Notes: generated by a model not told the origin, from the letters alone. A stretch of DNA of 64,000 bases from Streptomyces rubrogriseus (GCF_027947575.1 NZ_CP116256.1:6324001-6388000), one strand, 5' to 3'. Counted from the stretch's first letter, positions 52,028-61,283 are shown. Numbers and translations: made by a program.

Positions 52028-52780
52028 CTACCGCACCTCGGTGATCTCCGGTCCGCGCTGGAGCTGGCCCATGCCGCCGGCGAAGCGGGAGCCCTCCTCC
52101 TGCTGCACGCCCTCGGGGACCATCTGCGCGTCGTTCGGCAGCTTCAGGACGATGGGGTCGCGGGGGGCCATCGGGCCCTCGCCGCGGACGACGACCGTGT
52201 CCCGGAAGATCTGCTCCAGCAGACCGGCGGCCTGCGGCTGCACCGCGCCCTGGCCCGAGATCACACCGCGCAGGAACCAGCGGGGCCCGTCCACACCGAC
52301 GAACCGCACGACCTGGAAGCCGCCCGTGCCGTCCGGCAGCTGCACCGGAACCTGGGCCCGCAGCTCCCAGCCCAGCGGACCCTCGACCTCGTCGATGATG
52401 CCGCCCTGCTGGGTGATGCCGGAGCCGATCTCCTCGCGCACCTCGCCCCAGATGCCCTCGCGCTTGGGCGCGGCGAAGCCCTGGAGCTGGATGGCGCTGT
52501 CGCGCAGCACGACGGTCGCGGCGACGATCGCGTCGCCCGCGACCTCCACCCGCAGTTCCATGCCGTCGACGCCGGGGATGAACAGGCCGCCCAGGTCGAC
52601 GCGGCCCTCGCCCGGGTCGCGGACCTCCGTGCTGTCCCAGGGCCCGTCGGGGCGCGGCTCGGGCTCGAGCCGCACGCGTTCGCGCTCTTCGTCCGCCTCG
52701 GTGTCGACGCTGTCGACGACCTGCTCGGTCTCGCCGGCCGCGTCCTCGGCGGCGTCGTTCTTCTTGCGACGTCCGAACAC
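52028..52780 (-). CDS. DUF3710 protein
   Basis: 250 residues. A basic start (VFGRRKKN) and an acidic stretch (~10-50) lead into a globular domain (WDSTEVRD...VDLGGLFIPGVDGMELRVE) typical of DUF3710 (Rv2696c position). No catalytic motif is recognised. GTG at 52780 follows GGGAAGG and lies 1 bp after the dut stop. The gene order DUF3710-dut is conserved in actinobacteria. Confidence 0.87.
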   Translation of the reverse strand: MFGRRKKNDAAEDAAGETEQVVDSVDTEADEERERVRLEPEPRPDGPWDSTEVRDPGEGRVDLGGLFIPGVDGMELRVEVAGDAIVAATVVLRDSAIQLQGFAAPKREGIWGEVREEIGSGITQQGGIIDEVEGPLGWELRAQVPVQLPDGTGGFQVVRFVGVDGPRWFLRGVISGQGAVQPQAAGLLEQIFRDTVVVRGEGPMAPRDPIVLKLPNDAQMVPEGVQQEEGSRFAGGMGQLQRGPEITEVR

Positions 52781-52781
52781 G

Positions 52782-53333
52782 TCACTGTCCTTCCCGGTCG
52801 GATACGACCGAAGCGTATCGATTCCCACCCGTCGGGCCGCCTTCGGCGACCTGACCGCTTGTGCCGCTCGCAGGGTCCAGCCCGGCGTGCCCGCCGGTGG
52901 ACCCGAAGCCCCCCTCGGCCCGCGCCGAGCCGGGAAGTTCCGCGACCTGACGGAAGCGGACCCTCTCGACCTGCTGGACGACCAGTTGGGCAATCCGGTC
53001 GAAGCGCTCGAACCGCACGCTTTCGCGCGGGTCGAGATTCACCACGATCACCTTGATCTCCCCACGGTACCCGGCATCAATCGTCCCCGGGGCATTCACC
53101 AGGGCGACGCCGCAGCGTGCGGCCAGTCCGGAACGTGGGTGCACGAAGGCCGCGTACCCCTCGGGGAGCGCGACAGACACGCCGGTGGGCAGGACGGCGC
53201 GTTCACCGGGCGACAGCTCGCGCGCGACGGTGGTGCGCAGATCGGCGCCCGCGTCCCCGGGCTGCGCGTACGCCGGGAGCGGCACGTCCGGGTCGACGCG
53301 GCGGAGGAGCACCTCCAGGTCGGCCCGGCTCAC
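52782..53333 (-). CDS. dut: dUTP diphosphatase
   Basis: 183 residues, trimeric dUTPase family. Motifs: PGDAGADLRT (~24), VHPRSGLAARCG (~65), NAPGTIDAGYRGEIKVIVVNL (~80-100; catalytic Asp), RFDRIAQLVVQ and the P-loop-like GSARAEGGFGSTGG at the C-terminus. It hydrolyses dUTP to dUMP. A ~28-residue tail follows motif V, longer than the usual enzyme. GTG overlaps the thioesterase stop (GTGA). Confidence 0.94.
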   Translation of the reverse strand: MSRADLEVLLRRVDPDVPLPAYAQPGDAGADLRTTVARELSPGERAVLPTGVSVALPEGYAAFVHPRSGLAARCGVALVNAPGTIDAGYRGEIKVIVVNLDPRESVRFERFDRIAQLVVQQVERVRFRQVAELPGSARAEGGFGSTGGHAGLDPASGTSGQVAEGGPTGGNRYASVVSDREGQ

Positions 53334-53914
53334 GGGTTCACCTCGAAGGCGCGGGCGCGGCGGAGCTGGTCGGGGTCGTCCATGGCGGCGCGGATCTCCT
53401 CCTCGCGGCCGTTCTGGACGAAGTGCTCGACCTTGACCTCGATGAAGAGGGCGTCGGCGCGGACGGCGACGGGGCCGTCGGGCCCGCCGATCCGGCCGGT
53501 GGCCGTGGAGTAGATCTTCCGGCCGGCCACCGCGGTGACCTCGGCCTCCAGGTACAGCGTGGTGTCCACGGGCACCGGCCGCCGGAAGTCGGTCTCGAGC
53601 CGTCCGGTCACCGCGATCGTGCGCAGCAGCCAGTTCAGCGAGCCCAGCGTCTCGTCCAGGGCGGTGGCCAGCACGCCGCCGTGCGCCAGACCGGGAGCGC
53701 CCTGGTGGGCCGGGCGGACGGTGAACTCGGCGGTGATCGACACGCCTTCGCCCGCGCGCGCCTGGAGGTGCAGTCCGTGCGGCTGGTCGCCGCCGCAGCC
53801 GAAGCACTGGCCGTAGTGGGCGCCGAGCAGCTCGCCGGGGGCGGGCGCGTCGGGGTGCCGTACGGGTTTCACGGCGTCGGCGGGGTGCTGGAGACCTGGG
53901 GAAGTACCACTCAC
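53330..53914 (-). CDS. PaaI-type hotdog thioesterase
   Basis: About 194 residues. The hotdog core carries QGAPGLAHGGVLATALDETLG (split over ~80-100) with the family's HGG and acidic residue. A preceding CFGCGGDQPHGLHL motif is often seen in this subfamily. It probably hydrolyses an acyl-CoA; substrate unknown. GTG at 53914 is the outermost start with any upstream purines; GTG at 53872 is possible. It is coupled to dut. Confidence 0.82.
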   Translation of the reverse strand: MSGTSPGLQHPADAVKPVRHPDAPAPGELLGAHYGQCFGCGGDQPHGLHLQARAGEGVSITAEFTVRPAHQGAPGLAHGGVLATALDETLGSLNWLLRTIAVTGRLETDFRRPVPVDTTLYLEAEVTAVAGRKIYSTATGRIGGPDGPVAVRADALFIEVKVEHFVQNGREEEIRAAMDDPDQLRRARAFEVNP

Positions 53915-53971
53915 AGGCGCAGACCTTACCCGCGCGTCGGCCGAACACCGATACCGTGCCAAGCTTGCTTC

Positions 53972-54436
53972 ATGCAGCTCTCCACGGCTCCGTACGAAGA
54001 ACGCCTCACCGCGCCCCGCTCCTGGTGGCTGGTCTCCTTCCTGGTGGGGCTGGCGTTCGCGCTGATCCTGCTGCCCTTCGGCACGCTGCCGATGCTGGGC
54101 GGTCTGGTGGGCGGCACCGCGGTGGCGGCGGTGGCGGCCAGTTCGTACGGCGCGGTCCGCATCCGGATCGTGGGCGACTCGCTGATCGCGGGCGAGGCGA
54201 AGGTGCCGCTCTCGGCGCTGGGCGAGGCGGAGATCCTCGATCCGGAGGAGGCCCGCGCCTGGCGCACCTACAAGGCCGACACCCGGGCGTTCCTGCTGCT
54301 GCGCGCCTACATTCCGAGGGCCGTGCGGGTGCTGGTCACTGACCCGCAGGACCCGACTCCGTACCTGTATCTGTCGACGCGCGAGCCGGAGCGGCTGATC
54401 GAGGCGCTGGAGGCGGCGAAGGCCGCGGCCGCGTAG
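53972..54436 (+). CDS. DUF3093 membrane-associated protein
   Basis: 154 residues. Two adjacent hydrophobic helices (WWLVSFLVGLAFALILLPFG and LGGLVGGTAVAAVAA, ~18-58) form a hairpin anchor. A soluble C-terminal part follows (FLLLRAYIPRAVRVLVTDP). This is DUF3093 (Rv2698 position); function unknown. ATG at 53972 lies 57 bp from the divergent thioesterase start. Confidence 0.85.
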   Translation: MQLSTAPYEERLTAPRSWWLVSFLVGLAFALILLPFGTLPMLGGLVGGTAVAAVAASSYGAVRIRIVGDSLIAGEAKVPLSALGEAEILDPEEARAWRTYKADTRAFLLLRAYIPRAVRVLVTDPQDPTPYLYLSTREPERLIEALEAAKAAAA

Positions 54437-54450
54437 GCGCGGCCCGCGGG

Positions 54451-55413
54451 TCAGCGGTCGTCTTCGCCGAATTTGCCGAAGTTTTCCCCGCGGCCGGGCC
54501 GGCCGGGCCCGATCCCCTTGGTGATCTCGCCCATGTCGAGGGCGTCCTGCGGGCGTTCCAGGGCCGGGAGGTCGCCCAGGGCGCTCCAGGCGACCTGGTT
54601 CCTGCGCAGGTCGGTCCGGATTCTCGCGGCCAGTTTCCGGGTGTCGCGCCGGTTCATGACGGCGCCCACGGCCGCGCCGACCATGAAGGGCATCAGGTTC
54701 GGCAGGTCGCGCACCATCCGCTTCATGATCTGCTGGCGCAGCTGGCGCTTCATGTGGCTGTTCATCGCCGAGCCGAGGGTCGACGGCTTGGACACGTCGA
54801 CGCCGCGTTCGTCGGACCACGAGTTCAGGTACGCGGTGCTGCGCTGGGCGAGGCCGCCGGGCGGGCGTACGCCGTAGACCTCGTGGAGTTCGGCGATCAG
54901 CTTGAGCTCGATCGCCGCGACGCCGGTGATCTCGGCGGCCAGTTCCGTGGGCATCGCGGGTGGTACGGGCAGCATCGCCGCCGCTCCGATGCCCGCTCCG
55001 ACGGTCGCCGTGCCCTTCGCCGCGCCGGCCACGAGCCGGTCGGCGATCTCCTCGGGGCCGAGGCCCGGGAACTGCCTGCGCAGCGCCGCCAGGTCCCGTA
55101 CGGGCACACGCGGGGCCAGGTCGATGATCCGGTCGGCGAGGTGCCCCAGGGCGGCCCTGGCGCGGGCGCCGCCGTTGCGGACCCCCTGTCCCGCCTTCTC
55201 CCGGAACGCCGCTGCCCGGCGCCGGGCAGCGGGTGCCGGCGGCCGGGTGGTCGCCGGGAGGTCACTCCGGTCGGCCACTGGCTCGAGCGGGGCCTTCCCC
55301 GTATCGGTAGGGCCCCGCTCGTCGTCACGCGCGCTGTACGGACCGTCGGACGGTCCTTGGTCCGCTCCTCGTCGGGAGAAACGGCGCTTCCAGGGAGGGG
55401 TCGAGCCGGTCAC
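54451..55413 (-). CDS. hypothetical protein with Ala/Gly-rich membrane-interacting core
   Basis: 320 residues from GTG at 55413. A charged, Pro-rich N-terminus (~1-75) precedes a helical core containing an Ala/Gly stretch (GTATVGAGIGAAAMLPVPPAM, ~135-155). PFMVGAAVGAVMNRRDTRKLA (~240) looks like glycine-zipper helices. I do not recognise a named domain; EcsC-type proteins have a similar feel. It starts 13 bp after the DUF4193 stop and is probably cotranscribed with it. Confidence 0.75.
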   Translation of the reverse strand: MTGSTPPWKRRFSRRGADQGPSDGPYSARDDERGPTDTGKAPLEPVADRSDLPATTRPPAPAARRRAAAFREKAGQGVRNGGARARAALGHLADRIIDLAPRVPVRDLAALRRQFPGLGPEEIADRLVAGAAKGTATVGAGIGAAAMLPVPPAMPTELAAEITGVAAIELKLIAELHEVYGVRPPGGLAQRSTAYLNSWSDERGVDVSKPSTLGSAMNSHMKRQLRQQIMKRMVRDLPNLMPFMVGAAVGAVMNRRDTRKLAARIRTDLRRNQVAWSALGDLPALERPQDALDMGEITKGIGPGRPGRGENFGKFGEDDR

Positions 55414-55426
55414 GGCCGACCCCGCC

Positions 55427-55723
55427 TCAGTCGCAGTCGCGGCAGATCGGCTGGCCGTTCTTCTCCCGGGCCAGCTGGCTGCGGTGGTGCACCAGGAAGC
55501 AGCTCATGCAGGTGAACTCGTCCTGCTGCTTCGGCAGTACACGGACGGCCAGTTCCTCGTTCGAGAGGTCGGCGCCGGGAAGTTCGAGGCCTTCCGCGGC
55601 CTCGAACTCGTCGACGTCGACGGCCGAGGCGGACTTGTCGTTCCGCCGGGCCTTCAGCTCTTCGAGGCTGTCCGAGTCGACGTCGTCGTCGGTCTTGCGT
55701 GGAGTGTCGTAATCGGTTGCCAT
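55427..55723 (-). CDS. DUF4193 zinc-ribbon-like protein
   Basis: 98 residues. Acidic N-terminal two thirds, then a C-terminal four-Cys motif: CMSC (~71-74) and CRDC (~94-97), probably binding zinc. It matches DUF4193 (Rv2699c position), conserved in actinobacteria, function unknown. ATG at 55723 follows GGGGGAGAG. The 412 bp upstream to cutS carry its promoter (no convincing hexamers) and the terminator listed next. Confidence 0.9.
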   Translation of the reverse strand: MATDYDTPRKTDDDVDSDSLEELKARRNDKSASAVDVDEFEAAEGLELPGADLSNEELAVRVLPKQQDEFTCMSCFLVHHRSQLAREKNGQPICRDCD

Positions 55724-55964
55724 GGTCGCTCTCCCCCTCTGGGTGTCTGCGGTGTCTTCAGCGCACGTAACGCGTGAGAGGCCGGACTTGTGCCCGACCT
55801 GAGGCGGAGATTTTGCCTCACATCAAGGTCTGTTACTCAATCGACACCCAACCGGACTCCTCATGAGTGATCGGCTTGGATGGCGATGGGGACCGTACAC
55901 GGTCCGAATGCCGCACTTCAAAGGCGTCTCACCGTGTACTTCCCGTGATCAGGGGCCCTGAAAA

Positions 55965-55979
55965 CCGGGATTTTCCCGG
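55965..55979 (-). terminator. short hairpin with T-run after cutRS
   Basis: Read on the minus strand, CCGGGA-AAA-TCCCGG is followed by TTTT: a small stem with a U tract, ~157 nt past the cutS stop. Confidence 0.45.
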
Positions 55980-56135
55980 CTTTCCGACAGGGTGCATGAT
56001 CACGGAGAGTGGAGGGCGGGAAAGCCTTCGCTGTGATCGATCACACAGGCGACTCCAGGGCCGGTGGCCTGGAAATTCCGCTCAAAGCGAACATCCTCGG
56101 GTCTCGGTGAGATGTCGGGGTCATGATCTCAGATC

Positions 56136-57380
56136 TCAGACGGGCAGCGTCACGCGCATCACGAGTCCGCCGCCCTCGCGCGGCCGGGCGGAGATGTGGC
56201 CGCCGTGCGCCCGGGCCACGGACCGCGCGATGGACAGCCCGAGCCCCACGCCCTTGTCGCTGCCCGTCCGCTCGGTGCGCAGCCGCCGGAACGGCTCGAA
56301 GAGGTTGTCCACCTCGTACGCCGGTACGACGGGGCCGGTGTTGGTGACCACCAGGACCGCCTGGCCGTTCTCGACGCCGGTGGCGACCTCTACCCAGCCC
56401 TGTTCGGCCACGTTGTAGCGCACGGCGTTCTGGACGAGGTTCAGGGCGATCCGCTCCAGCAGGACGCCGTTGCCCTGGACCACCGCGGCCTCGCGCGTGC
56501 CGCGGACCTCCACGCCCTTGCTCTCGGCCTCGGCGTGCACCTGGTCGATGGCCTGGCTGGCCACCTCGGCGAGATCCACCGGCTTGCGCTCGACGATCTG
56601 GTTGTCGCTGCGGGCCAGCAGGAGCAGGCCCTCGACCAGCAGCTCGCTGCGTTCGTTGGTCGCGAGCAGCGTCTTGCCGAGCTGCTGCAGCTCCACCGGG
56701 GCGCCCGGGTCGGACAGGTGCACCTCCAGGAGCGTGCGGTTGATCGCCAGCGGCGTGCGCAGCTCGTGGGAGGCGTTGCCGACGAAGCGCTGCTGGGCGG
56801 TGAAGGCCCGCTGCAGCCGCTCCAGCATGTCGTCGAAGGTGTCGGCCAGCTCCTTCAGCTCGTCGTCCGGACCGTCCAGCTCGATACGGCGGGAGAGGTC
56901 GGAGCCGGCCACCGCGCGCGCGGTGCGGGTGATCCGCCCCAGCGGGGACAGGACGCGCCCGGCCATGGCGTAGCCGAAGGCGAAGGCGATCACGGCGAGA
57001 CCGAGGAGCGCCAGCAGGGAGCGGCTGAGCAGGTTGTCCAGGGCGACCTTGCGCTGGTGGTCCATGCAGTCGCTGATGGCGGCGTTGAAGTCGGACAGCG
57101 ACAGGCCGCCGTTGTCGACCACGGGACAGGTGCTGCTGGAGACCTTGAGGTCGGTGAAGTCGACGATCTTGTACAGCGGTTCGTTGCCGGTGCGCACCGC
57201 CTGGGCGGCGAGCAGGTAGATGATCGACAGCAGCAGGATGCCGGCGATCAGGAACATGCCGCCGTACAGCAGCGTGAGCCTTATCCGGATGGTGGGGCGC
57301 AGCCACGGCAGGGGCGTGGCCGAGCGCGGGTCCCACGTGGGCTTGGGGGGCGCCCCGGGGGGCGCGGGTGTCGTCGCCAC
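56136..57380 (-). CDS. cutS: CutS-like sensor histidine kinase
   Basis: 414 residues. Transmembrane helix at ~32-60, a short extracytoplasmic loop with two Cys (~79, ~92) that could form a disulphide, and a second helix at ~108-130. HAMP follows, then HisKA with SHELRTPLAIN (His ~204) and HATPase motifs NAVRYN, LFEPFRRLR and GVGLGLSIARS. Synteny (DUF4193 and ferrochelatase nearby) matches S. coelicolor cutS. CutRS affects secretion stress and antibiotic production there. GTG at 57380 lies 6 bp after the cutR stop. Confidence 0.88.
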   Translation of the reverse strand: MATTPAPPGAPPKPTWDPRSATPLPWLRPTIRIRLTLLYGGMFLIAGILLLSIIYLLAAQAVRTGNEPLYKIVDFTDLKVSSSTCPVVDNGGLSLSDFNAAISDCMDHQRKVALDNLLSRSLLALLGLAVIAFAFGYAMAGRVLSPLGRITRTARAVAGSDLSRRIELDGPDDELKELADTFDDMLERLQRAFTAQQRFVGNASHELRTPLAINRTLLEVHLSDPGAPVELQQLGKTLLATNERSELLVEGLLLLARSDNQIVERKPVDLAEVASQAIDQVHAEAESKGVEVRGTREAAVVQGNGVLLERIALNLVQNAVRYNVAEQGWVEVATGVENGQAVLVVTNTGPVVPAYEVDNLFEPFRRLRTERTGSDKGVGLGLSIARSVARAHGGHISARPREGGGLVMRVTLPV

Positions 57381-57386
57381 GGCCGG

Positions 57387-58040
57387 TCAGATCCGGTAAC
57401 CGGAGCCGGGGACGGTGACGATGACGGGCGGCTCGCCCAGCTTGCGGCGCAGGGTCATCACGGTCACGCGCACGACGTTGGTGAAGGGGTCGGTGTTCTC
57501 GTCCCAGGCCTTCTCCAGGAGCTGCTCCGCGGAGACCACGGCGCCCTCGCTGCGCATGAGGACCTCCAGGACGGCGAACTCCTTGGGTGCGAGCTGCACC
57601 TCCTTGCCGTCGCGGAAGACCTCCCGGCGGTTCGGGTCGAGCTTGATCCCGGCCCGCTCCAGGACGGGCGGCAGCGGCACGCTGGTGCGCCGGCCCAGGG
57701 CGCGCACGCGGGCGATCAGCTCGCTGAACGCGAAGGGCTTGGGCAGGTAGTCGTCGGCGCCGATCTCCAGGCCCTCGACCCGGTCGCTGACGTCGCCGGA
57801 GGCCGTGAGCATGAGCACGCGCGTGGGCATACCCAGCTCGACGATCTTGCGGCAGACGTCGTCGCCGTGCACGAGGGGGAGGTCGCGGTCGAGGACGACC
57901 ACGTCGTAGTCGTTGACGCCGATGCGCTCCAGGGCGGCCGCACCGTCGTACACGACGTCGACGGCCATGGCCTCCCGGCGCAGTCCGGTGGCCACCGCAT
58001 CGGCGAGCAGCTGCTCGTCCTCGACGACGAGTACGCGCAC
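57387..58040 (-). CDS. cutR: CutR-like response regulator
   Basis: 217 residues, OmpR type. Receiver acidic pair in VVEDEQ, phospho-acceptor in VVVLDRDLPLVHG (~50) and Lys in YLPKPFAFSEL (~100). The output domain ends VIVTVPGSGYRI. GTG at 58040 follows AGGAAGG with ~9-nt spacing; the much longer open frame upstream is Arg/Pro-rich and unsupported. It forms an operon with cutS. Confidence 0.9.
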   Translation of the reverse strand: MRVLVVEDEQLLADAVATGLRREAMAVDVVYDGAAALERIGVNDYDVVVLDRDLPLVHGDDVCRKIVELGMPTRVLMLTASGDVSDRVEGLEIGADDYLPKPFAFSELIARVRALGRRTSVPLPPVLERAGIKLDPNRREVFRDGKEVQLAPKEFAVLEVLMRSEGAVVSAEQLLEKAWDENTDPFTNVVRVTVMTLRRKLGEPPVIVTVPGSGYRI

Positions 58041-58292
58041 GTCGCTTGTCCTTCCTGTGTCCACCCGCGTAGCGCTTGTCGGACGCACGAGGGCAGGGGC
58101 CTGGTGGGTGTGTTGCCTCCATCCTGCCCTTTTCGGCCATAAGTCGGCTGTAAGCCGGGGGAGGAGCCGGTGCCGAAGCGGGGCGCGGAAAGGCCTCGGA
58201 AGCGGGAATGCGAGATTTTCTCGTGTGGTTGAGGTTTCCGCGAAGGGGAGCTGGGGGAGGACGGCTTTACACCCCGCGATCACGCTCTGCCT

Positions 58293-58314
58293 GTACCGCG
58301 TTACCGCGCGGTAC
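58293..58314. promoter_or_regulatory. 22-bp inverted repeat between cutR and the 57-aa gene
   Basis: GTACCGCG-TTACCG-CGCGGTAC, perfect 8-bp arms with a 6-bp spacer, lying in the 427-bp gap between divergent genes (253 bp from cutR, 154 bp from the small gene). A plausible regulator site; nothing else in the gap is recognisable. Confidence 0.35.
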
Positions 58315-58467
58315 GCCGCGGTCCGCTTCCGCAGAGCGGGCGTGGGTGTCCGGCACGGTCGCCGCCCGGCAGGGCAGCGCTGGGCACTCCACCGGAGGCG
58401 TGATCGTCCCTTCCGATCGGCACACCCCCGTGCCAACGACCCACGACCCAGGACGAGGGGGCGCAGC

Positions 58468-58641
58468 ATGGACGCTTTCACCGCAGGACTTCTGCAGCGC
58501 ATAAAGACGACCGAGTCCGACCTGTCCCGGGCCCGCGACGAGGGCGACGAGTTCCTTGTCGAGGTGGAGCTGGGCGAGCTCGACGATCTGCGCCGTCTCG
58601 CTGCCGAGCACGGTGTGGAGGTCAGCGCGACCAACGCCTGA
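58468..58641 (+). CDS. conserved-type small acidic protein, 57 aa
   Basis: ATG at 58468 follows GAGGGGG. MDAFTAGLLQRIKTTESD starts a product that is wholly helical in appearance (LLQRIKTTESDLSRARDE, VEVELGELDDLRRLAAEHG), probably a helical hairpin or coiled coil. No named family is recalled. A perfect 14-bp terminator follows 14 nt after the stop, which supports a monocistronic gene. Confidence 0.8.
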   Translation: MDAFTAGLLQRIKTTESDLSRARDEGDEFLVEVELGELDDLRRLAAEHGVEVSATNA

Positions 58642-58655
58642 CCGGCCCGCGCAGA

Positions 58656-58691
58656 ACGAGGCCCCGGCGAGATCCAGCGCCGGGGCCTCGT
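58656..58691 (+). terminator. terminator of the 57-aa gene
   Basis: Perfect 14-bp stem ACGAGGCCCCGGCG / CGCCGGGGCCTCGT with an 8-nt loop. Confidence 0.85.
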
Positions 58692-59166
58692 CGTGCGCGG
58701 TGCCGTGGTTGCGGTGCGTGTGTGCCCCGGCGAACACGGAGTAAGGGCAGCACGGGTGGGGTGGCCCGGGGCAGGTCGGACGGCAGGGCCGGGCAGAGTG
58801 ACTGCCCGATCCGACCCGGCCGGGGGGCACGCCCGAGTGGTCTCCGGGACCACGCGACCCGGACGCGGTCGAACCCGTCCCGCGGGAGGCGCAGCCGACG
58901 CGGACGCGCGGTCCGGACCTACGCGCCGGGCCGTGCGGCCGACGGGCCGACCGCCCGAGCATGCCGGTGTCGGCCCGCTCGGGCGGAGGAGCCGCCGCCC
59001 CGCACCGGGCGCGGCGGCCGACGGGCCGCGGCGTGCCGCGGCCCCGCACGCGCGGGCGTCGTGTGCCCGCCCGGGCGCCCGGCACATCCGCGGGGCGGTC
59101 CCGGGGCAGCCCAGCGACGGGACTCCCCGCGGCGCCCGGCGCCGTCCTTCGCGCGACCGCCGGGGC
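58692..59166. other. 475-bp stretch without a supported gene
   Basis: Extremely GC-rich sequence between the terminator and the stop of the phosphatase gene. Frames are open by composition only and give Arg/Pro/Gly-rich translations with no start-site signal. I see no hairpin or RNA gene I can name. Confidence 0.5.
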
Positions 59167-59985
59167 CTACGCGCCGAAGTCCGTCAGGAGCCGCTGGAGG
59201 GGTTCGAAGACGGCCGGGGTGGCGGCGATGGTCAGGGCGCCGGTGGGGCGCTCACCGGGGCGGCCACCGGTCACCGCGCCCGCCTCCCGGGCGATCAGGT
59301 CGCCCGCCGCGAGGTCCCAGGGGTGCAGCCCGCGCTCGTAGTAGCCGTCGAGGCGTCCCGCGGCCACGTCGCACAGGTCGATCGCGGCCGAGCCGCCGCG
59401 CCGGATGTCCCGCACCAGCGGAATCAGCCGCCGCGCGATCTCCGCCTGCTCCGCGCGGACGTCGGCGACGTAGTTGAACCCGGTGGAGACCAGCGCCTGG
59501 TCCAGTGGGGCGGCGGACCGGCAGGCGAGCCTGCGTTCGCCCTCCCAGGCGCCCGTCGCCCAGGCGCCGCCGCCCAGCACCGCGTGGTAGGCCTCGCCCC
59601 GCATCGGGGCCACGACCACGCCGGCCACCCGCTCGCCGTCCTGCTCGGCGGCGATGGAGACCGCCCAGGTGGGCAGTCCGTAGAGGTAGTTCACCGTGCC
59701 GTCGAGCGGGTCGATGACCCAGCGGACGCCGCTGGTGCCCTCCGTGGCGGCGCCCTCCTCGCCGAGGAAGCCGTCGTCGGGGCGGCGCTCGGCGATCAGC
59801 CCGGTGATCAGCTTCTCCGCCGCGATGTCCATCTCGGTGACCACGTCGATCGGGCTGGACTTGGTGGCGGCGACCGCGAGGTCGGCCGGGCGGCCGTCCC
59901 GCAGCAGCTCGCCCGCGCGGTGGGCGGCCTCCTGGGCGATCCTCAGCAGGTCGGCGTGGAGCGGGTCGGGCGTCACGTCGGTCAC
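59167..59985 (-). CDS. suhB: inositol monophosphatase family protein (SuhB-like)
   Basis: 272 residues. Metal and phosphate motifs are intact: DVVTEMD (~46-52), GEEG (~75) and WVIDPLDGTVNYLYGLP (~88-104). The second aspartate motif is GLHPWDLAAGDLIAREAG (~220). It probably dephosphorylates myo-inositol-1-phosphate or a related sugar phosphate. GTG at 59985 is chosen; GTG at 59976 is close behind. Its mycobacterial counterpart (Rv2701c) ends the same conserved block. It starts 9 bp after the ferrochelatase stop. Confidence 0.9.
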   Translation of the reverse strand: MTDVTPDPLHADLLRIAQEAAHRAGELLRDGRPADLAVAATKSSPIDVVTEMDIAAEKLITGLIAERRPDDGFLGEEGAATEGTSGVRWVIDPLDGTVNYLYGLPTWAVSIAAEQDGERVAGVVVAPMRGEAYHAVLGGGAWATGAWEGERRLACRSAAPLDQALVSTGFNYVADVRAEQAEIARRLIPLVRDIRRGGSAAIDLCDVAAGRLDGYYERGLHPWDLAAGDLIAREAGAVTGGRPGERPTGALTIAATPAVFEPLQRLLTDFGA

Positions 59986-59993
59986 GGGGGTCC

Positions 59994-61121
59994 TCACGCG
60001 TAGGGGCTGTCGACGCCCGCGGCGGCGGGCCGGGGGGCACGGGCCGGGCAGCAGCCGACCGGGCACAGGTTGTGGCTCGCGCCGAGCGTGCCGAGGGCGC
60101 AGGGCGTGACCTCCTGCCCGCGCTCGTCGCCCGCCCGCTCCAGGACCAGGTCGCGGACGGCCGCGGCGAACCGCGGGTCGGCGCCCACGGTGGCCGAGCG
60201 GCGGACCGGCAGCCCCAGCTCCTCGGCCTTGGCGGTGGCCTCCGTGTCGAGGTCGTACAGGACCTCCATGTGGTCGGAGACGAACCCGATGGGGGCCATG
60301 ACCACCGCGGGGACGCCGGCCGCCTGCCGCTCCTCCAGGTGGTCGCAGATGTCGGGCTCCAGCCACGGGATGTGCGGGGCGCCCGAGCGCGACTGGTAGA
60401 CGAGCTGCCAGGGGTGGTCGACGCCGGTGCGCTCGCGGACGGCGTCGGCGATCAGCCGCGCCACGTCCAGGTGCTGGCGCACGTACGCCCCGCCGTCGCC
60501 GTGCTCCTCGACCGGCCCGGAGCTGTCGGCGGCGGAGGTGGGGATCGAGTGGGTGCAGAACGCGATGTGCGCGCCGTCCCTGACCTCCTCGGGCAGCTCG
60601 GCGAGGGAGCGGACGACCCCGTCGACCATGGGCTCGACGAAGCCGGGGTGGTTGAAGTAGTGCCGGAGCTTGTCGATCTTCGGCAGCTCCAGCCCTTCGG
60701 ACTCCAGGGCGGCGAGCGCGTCCGCGAGGTTCTCGCGGTACTGGCGGCAGCCCGAGTAGGAGGCGTAGGCGCTGGTGGCGAGGACCAGGATCCGGCGCCG
60801 GCCGTCGCCGACCATCTCGCGCAGGGTGTCCGTCAGGTACGGCGCCCAGTTGCGGTTGCCCCAGTAGACCGGCAGGTCCAGGCCGTGCTCGGCGAAGTCC
60901 TTGCGCAGGGCGTCCAGCAGGGCACGGTTCTGGTCGTTGATCGGGCTGACGCCGCCGAAGAGGAAGTAGTGCTGTCCGACTTCCTTGAGGCGTTCCTTGG
61001 GGATGCCGCGCCCCCGGGTCACGTTCTCCAGGAACGGGACCACGTCGTCCGGCCCCTCCGGGCCGCCGAACGAGAGCAGGAGCAGGGCGTCGTAGGGGCT
61101 GGCATCGAGCACGTCTGGCAT
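59994..61121 (-). CDS. hemH: ferrochelatase (coproporphyrin type)
   Basis: 375 residues. [22 protein letters not shown] (split over ~13-33) is the standard start. The metal-site region is [12 protein letters not shown] (His ~187), followed by [16 protein letters not shown] (~275). The C-terminal cysteines in [20 protein letters not shown], with one Cys earlier, match the [2Fe-2S] centre of actinobacterial enzymes. In actinobacteria this enzyme inserts iron into coproporphyrin III (also named cpfC). ATG at 61121. Confidence 0.93.
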   Translation of the reverse strand: MPDVLDASPYDALLLLSFGGPEGPDDVVPFLENVTRGRGIPKERLKEVGQHYFLFGGVSPINDQNRALLDALRKDFAEHGLDLPVYWGNRNWAPYLTDTLREMVGDGRRRILVLATSAYASYSGCRQYRENLADALAALESEGLELPKIDKLRHYFNHPGFVEPMVDGVVRSLAELPEEVRDGAHIAFCTHSIPTSAADSSGPVEEHGDGGAYVRQHLDVARLIADAVRERTGVDHPWQLVYQSRSGAPHIPWLEPDICDHLEERQAAGVPAVVMAPIGFVSDHMEVLYDLDTEATAKAEELGLPVRRSATVGADPRFAAAVRDLVLERAGDERGQEVTPCALGTLGASHNLCPVGCCPARAPRPAAAGVDSPYA

Positions 61122-61283
61122 GCCCCGATCCTGCCACCCGGCACTGACAGCGGGGAAACGGTGGGGTACCGACCGTGCGTTTCACCAGGTCCGAGGGGGT
61201 GTTTCCGGCCGCGCCGACGAGTAAGCTGTATCGACCACGTTCGCGCCTTACCAAGCCGTGACCGAGCCGCTCCGGAGACCTCG

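Noticed and set aside
56100..56150. Short inverted repeat TGAGAT...ATCTCA near the cutS stop
   Set aside because: Only 6-bp arms with a 12-bp gap and a competing direct repeat; too weak to call a terminator or operator.
57387..59087. Long 566-codon extension of the cutR frame
   Set aside because: The upstream part is Arg/Pro-rich without a start signal, while GTG at 58040 has AGGAAGG at the right distance and gives the usual 217-residue length.
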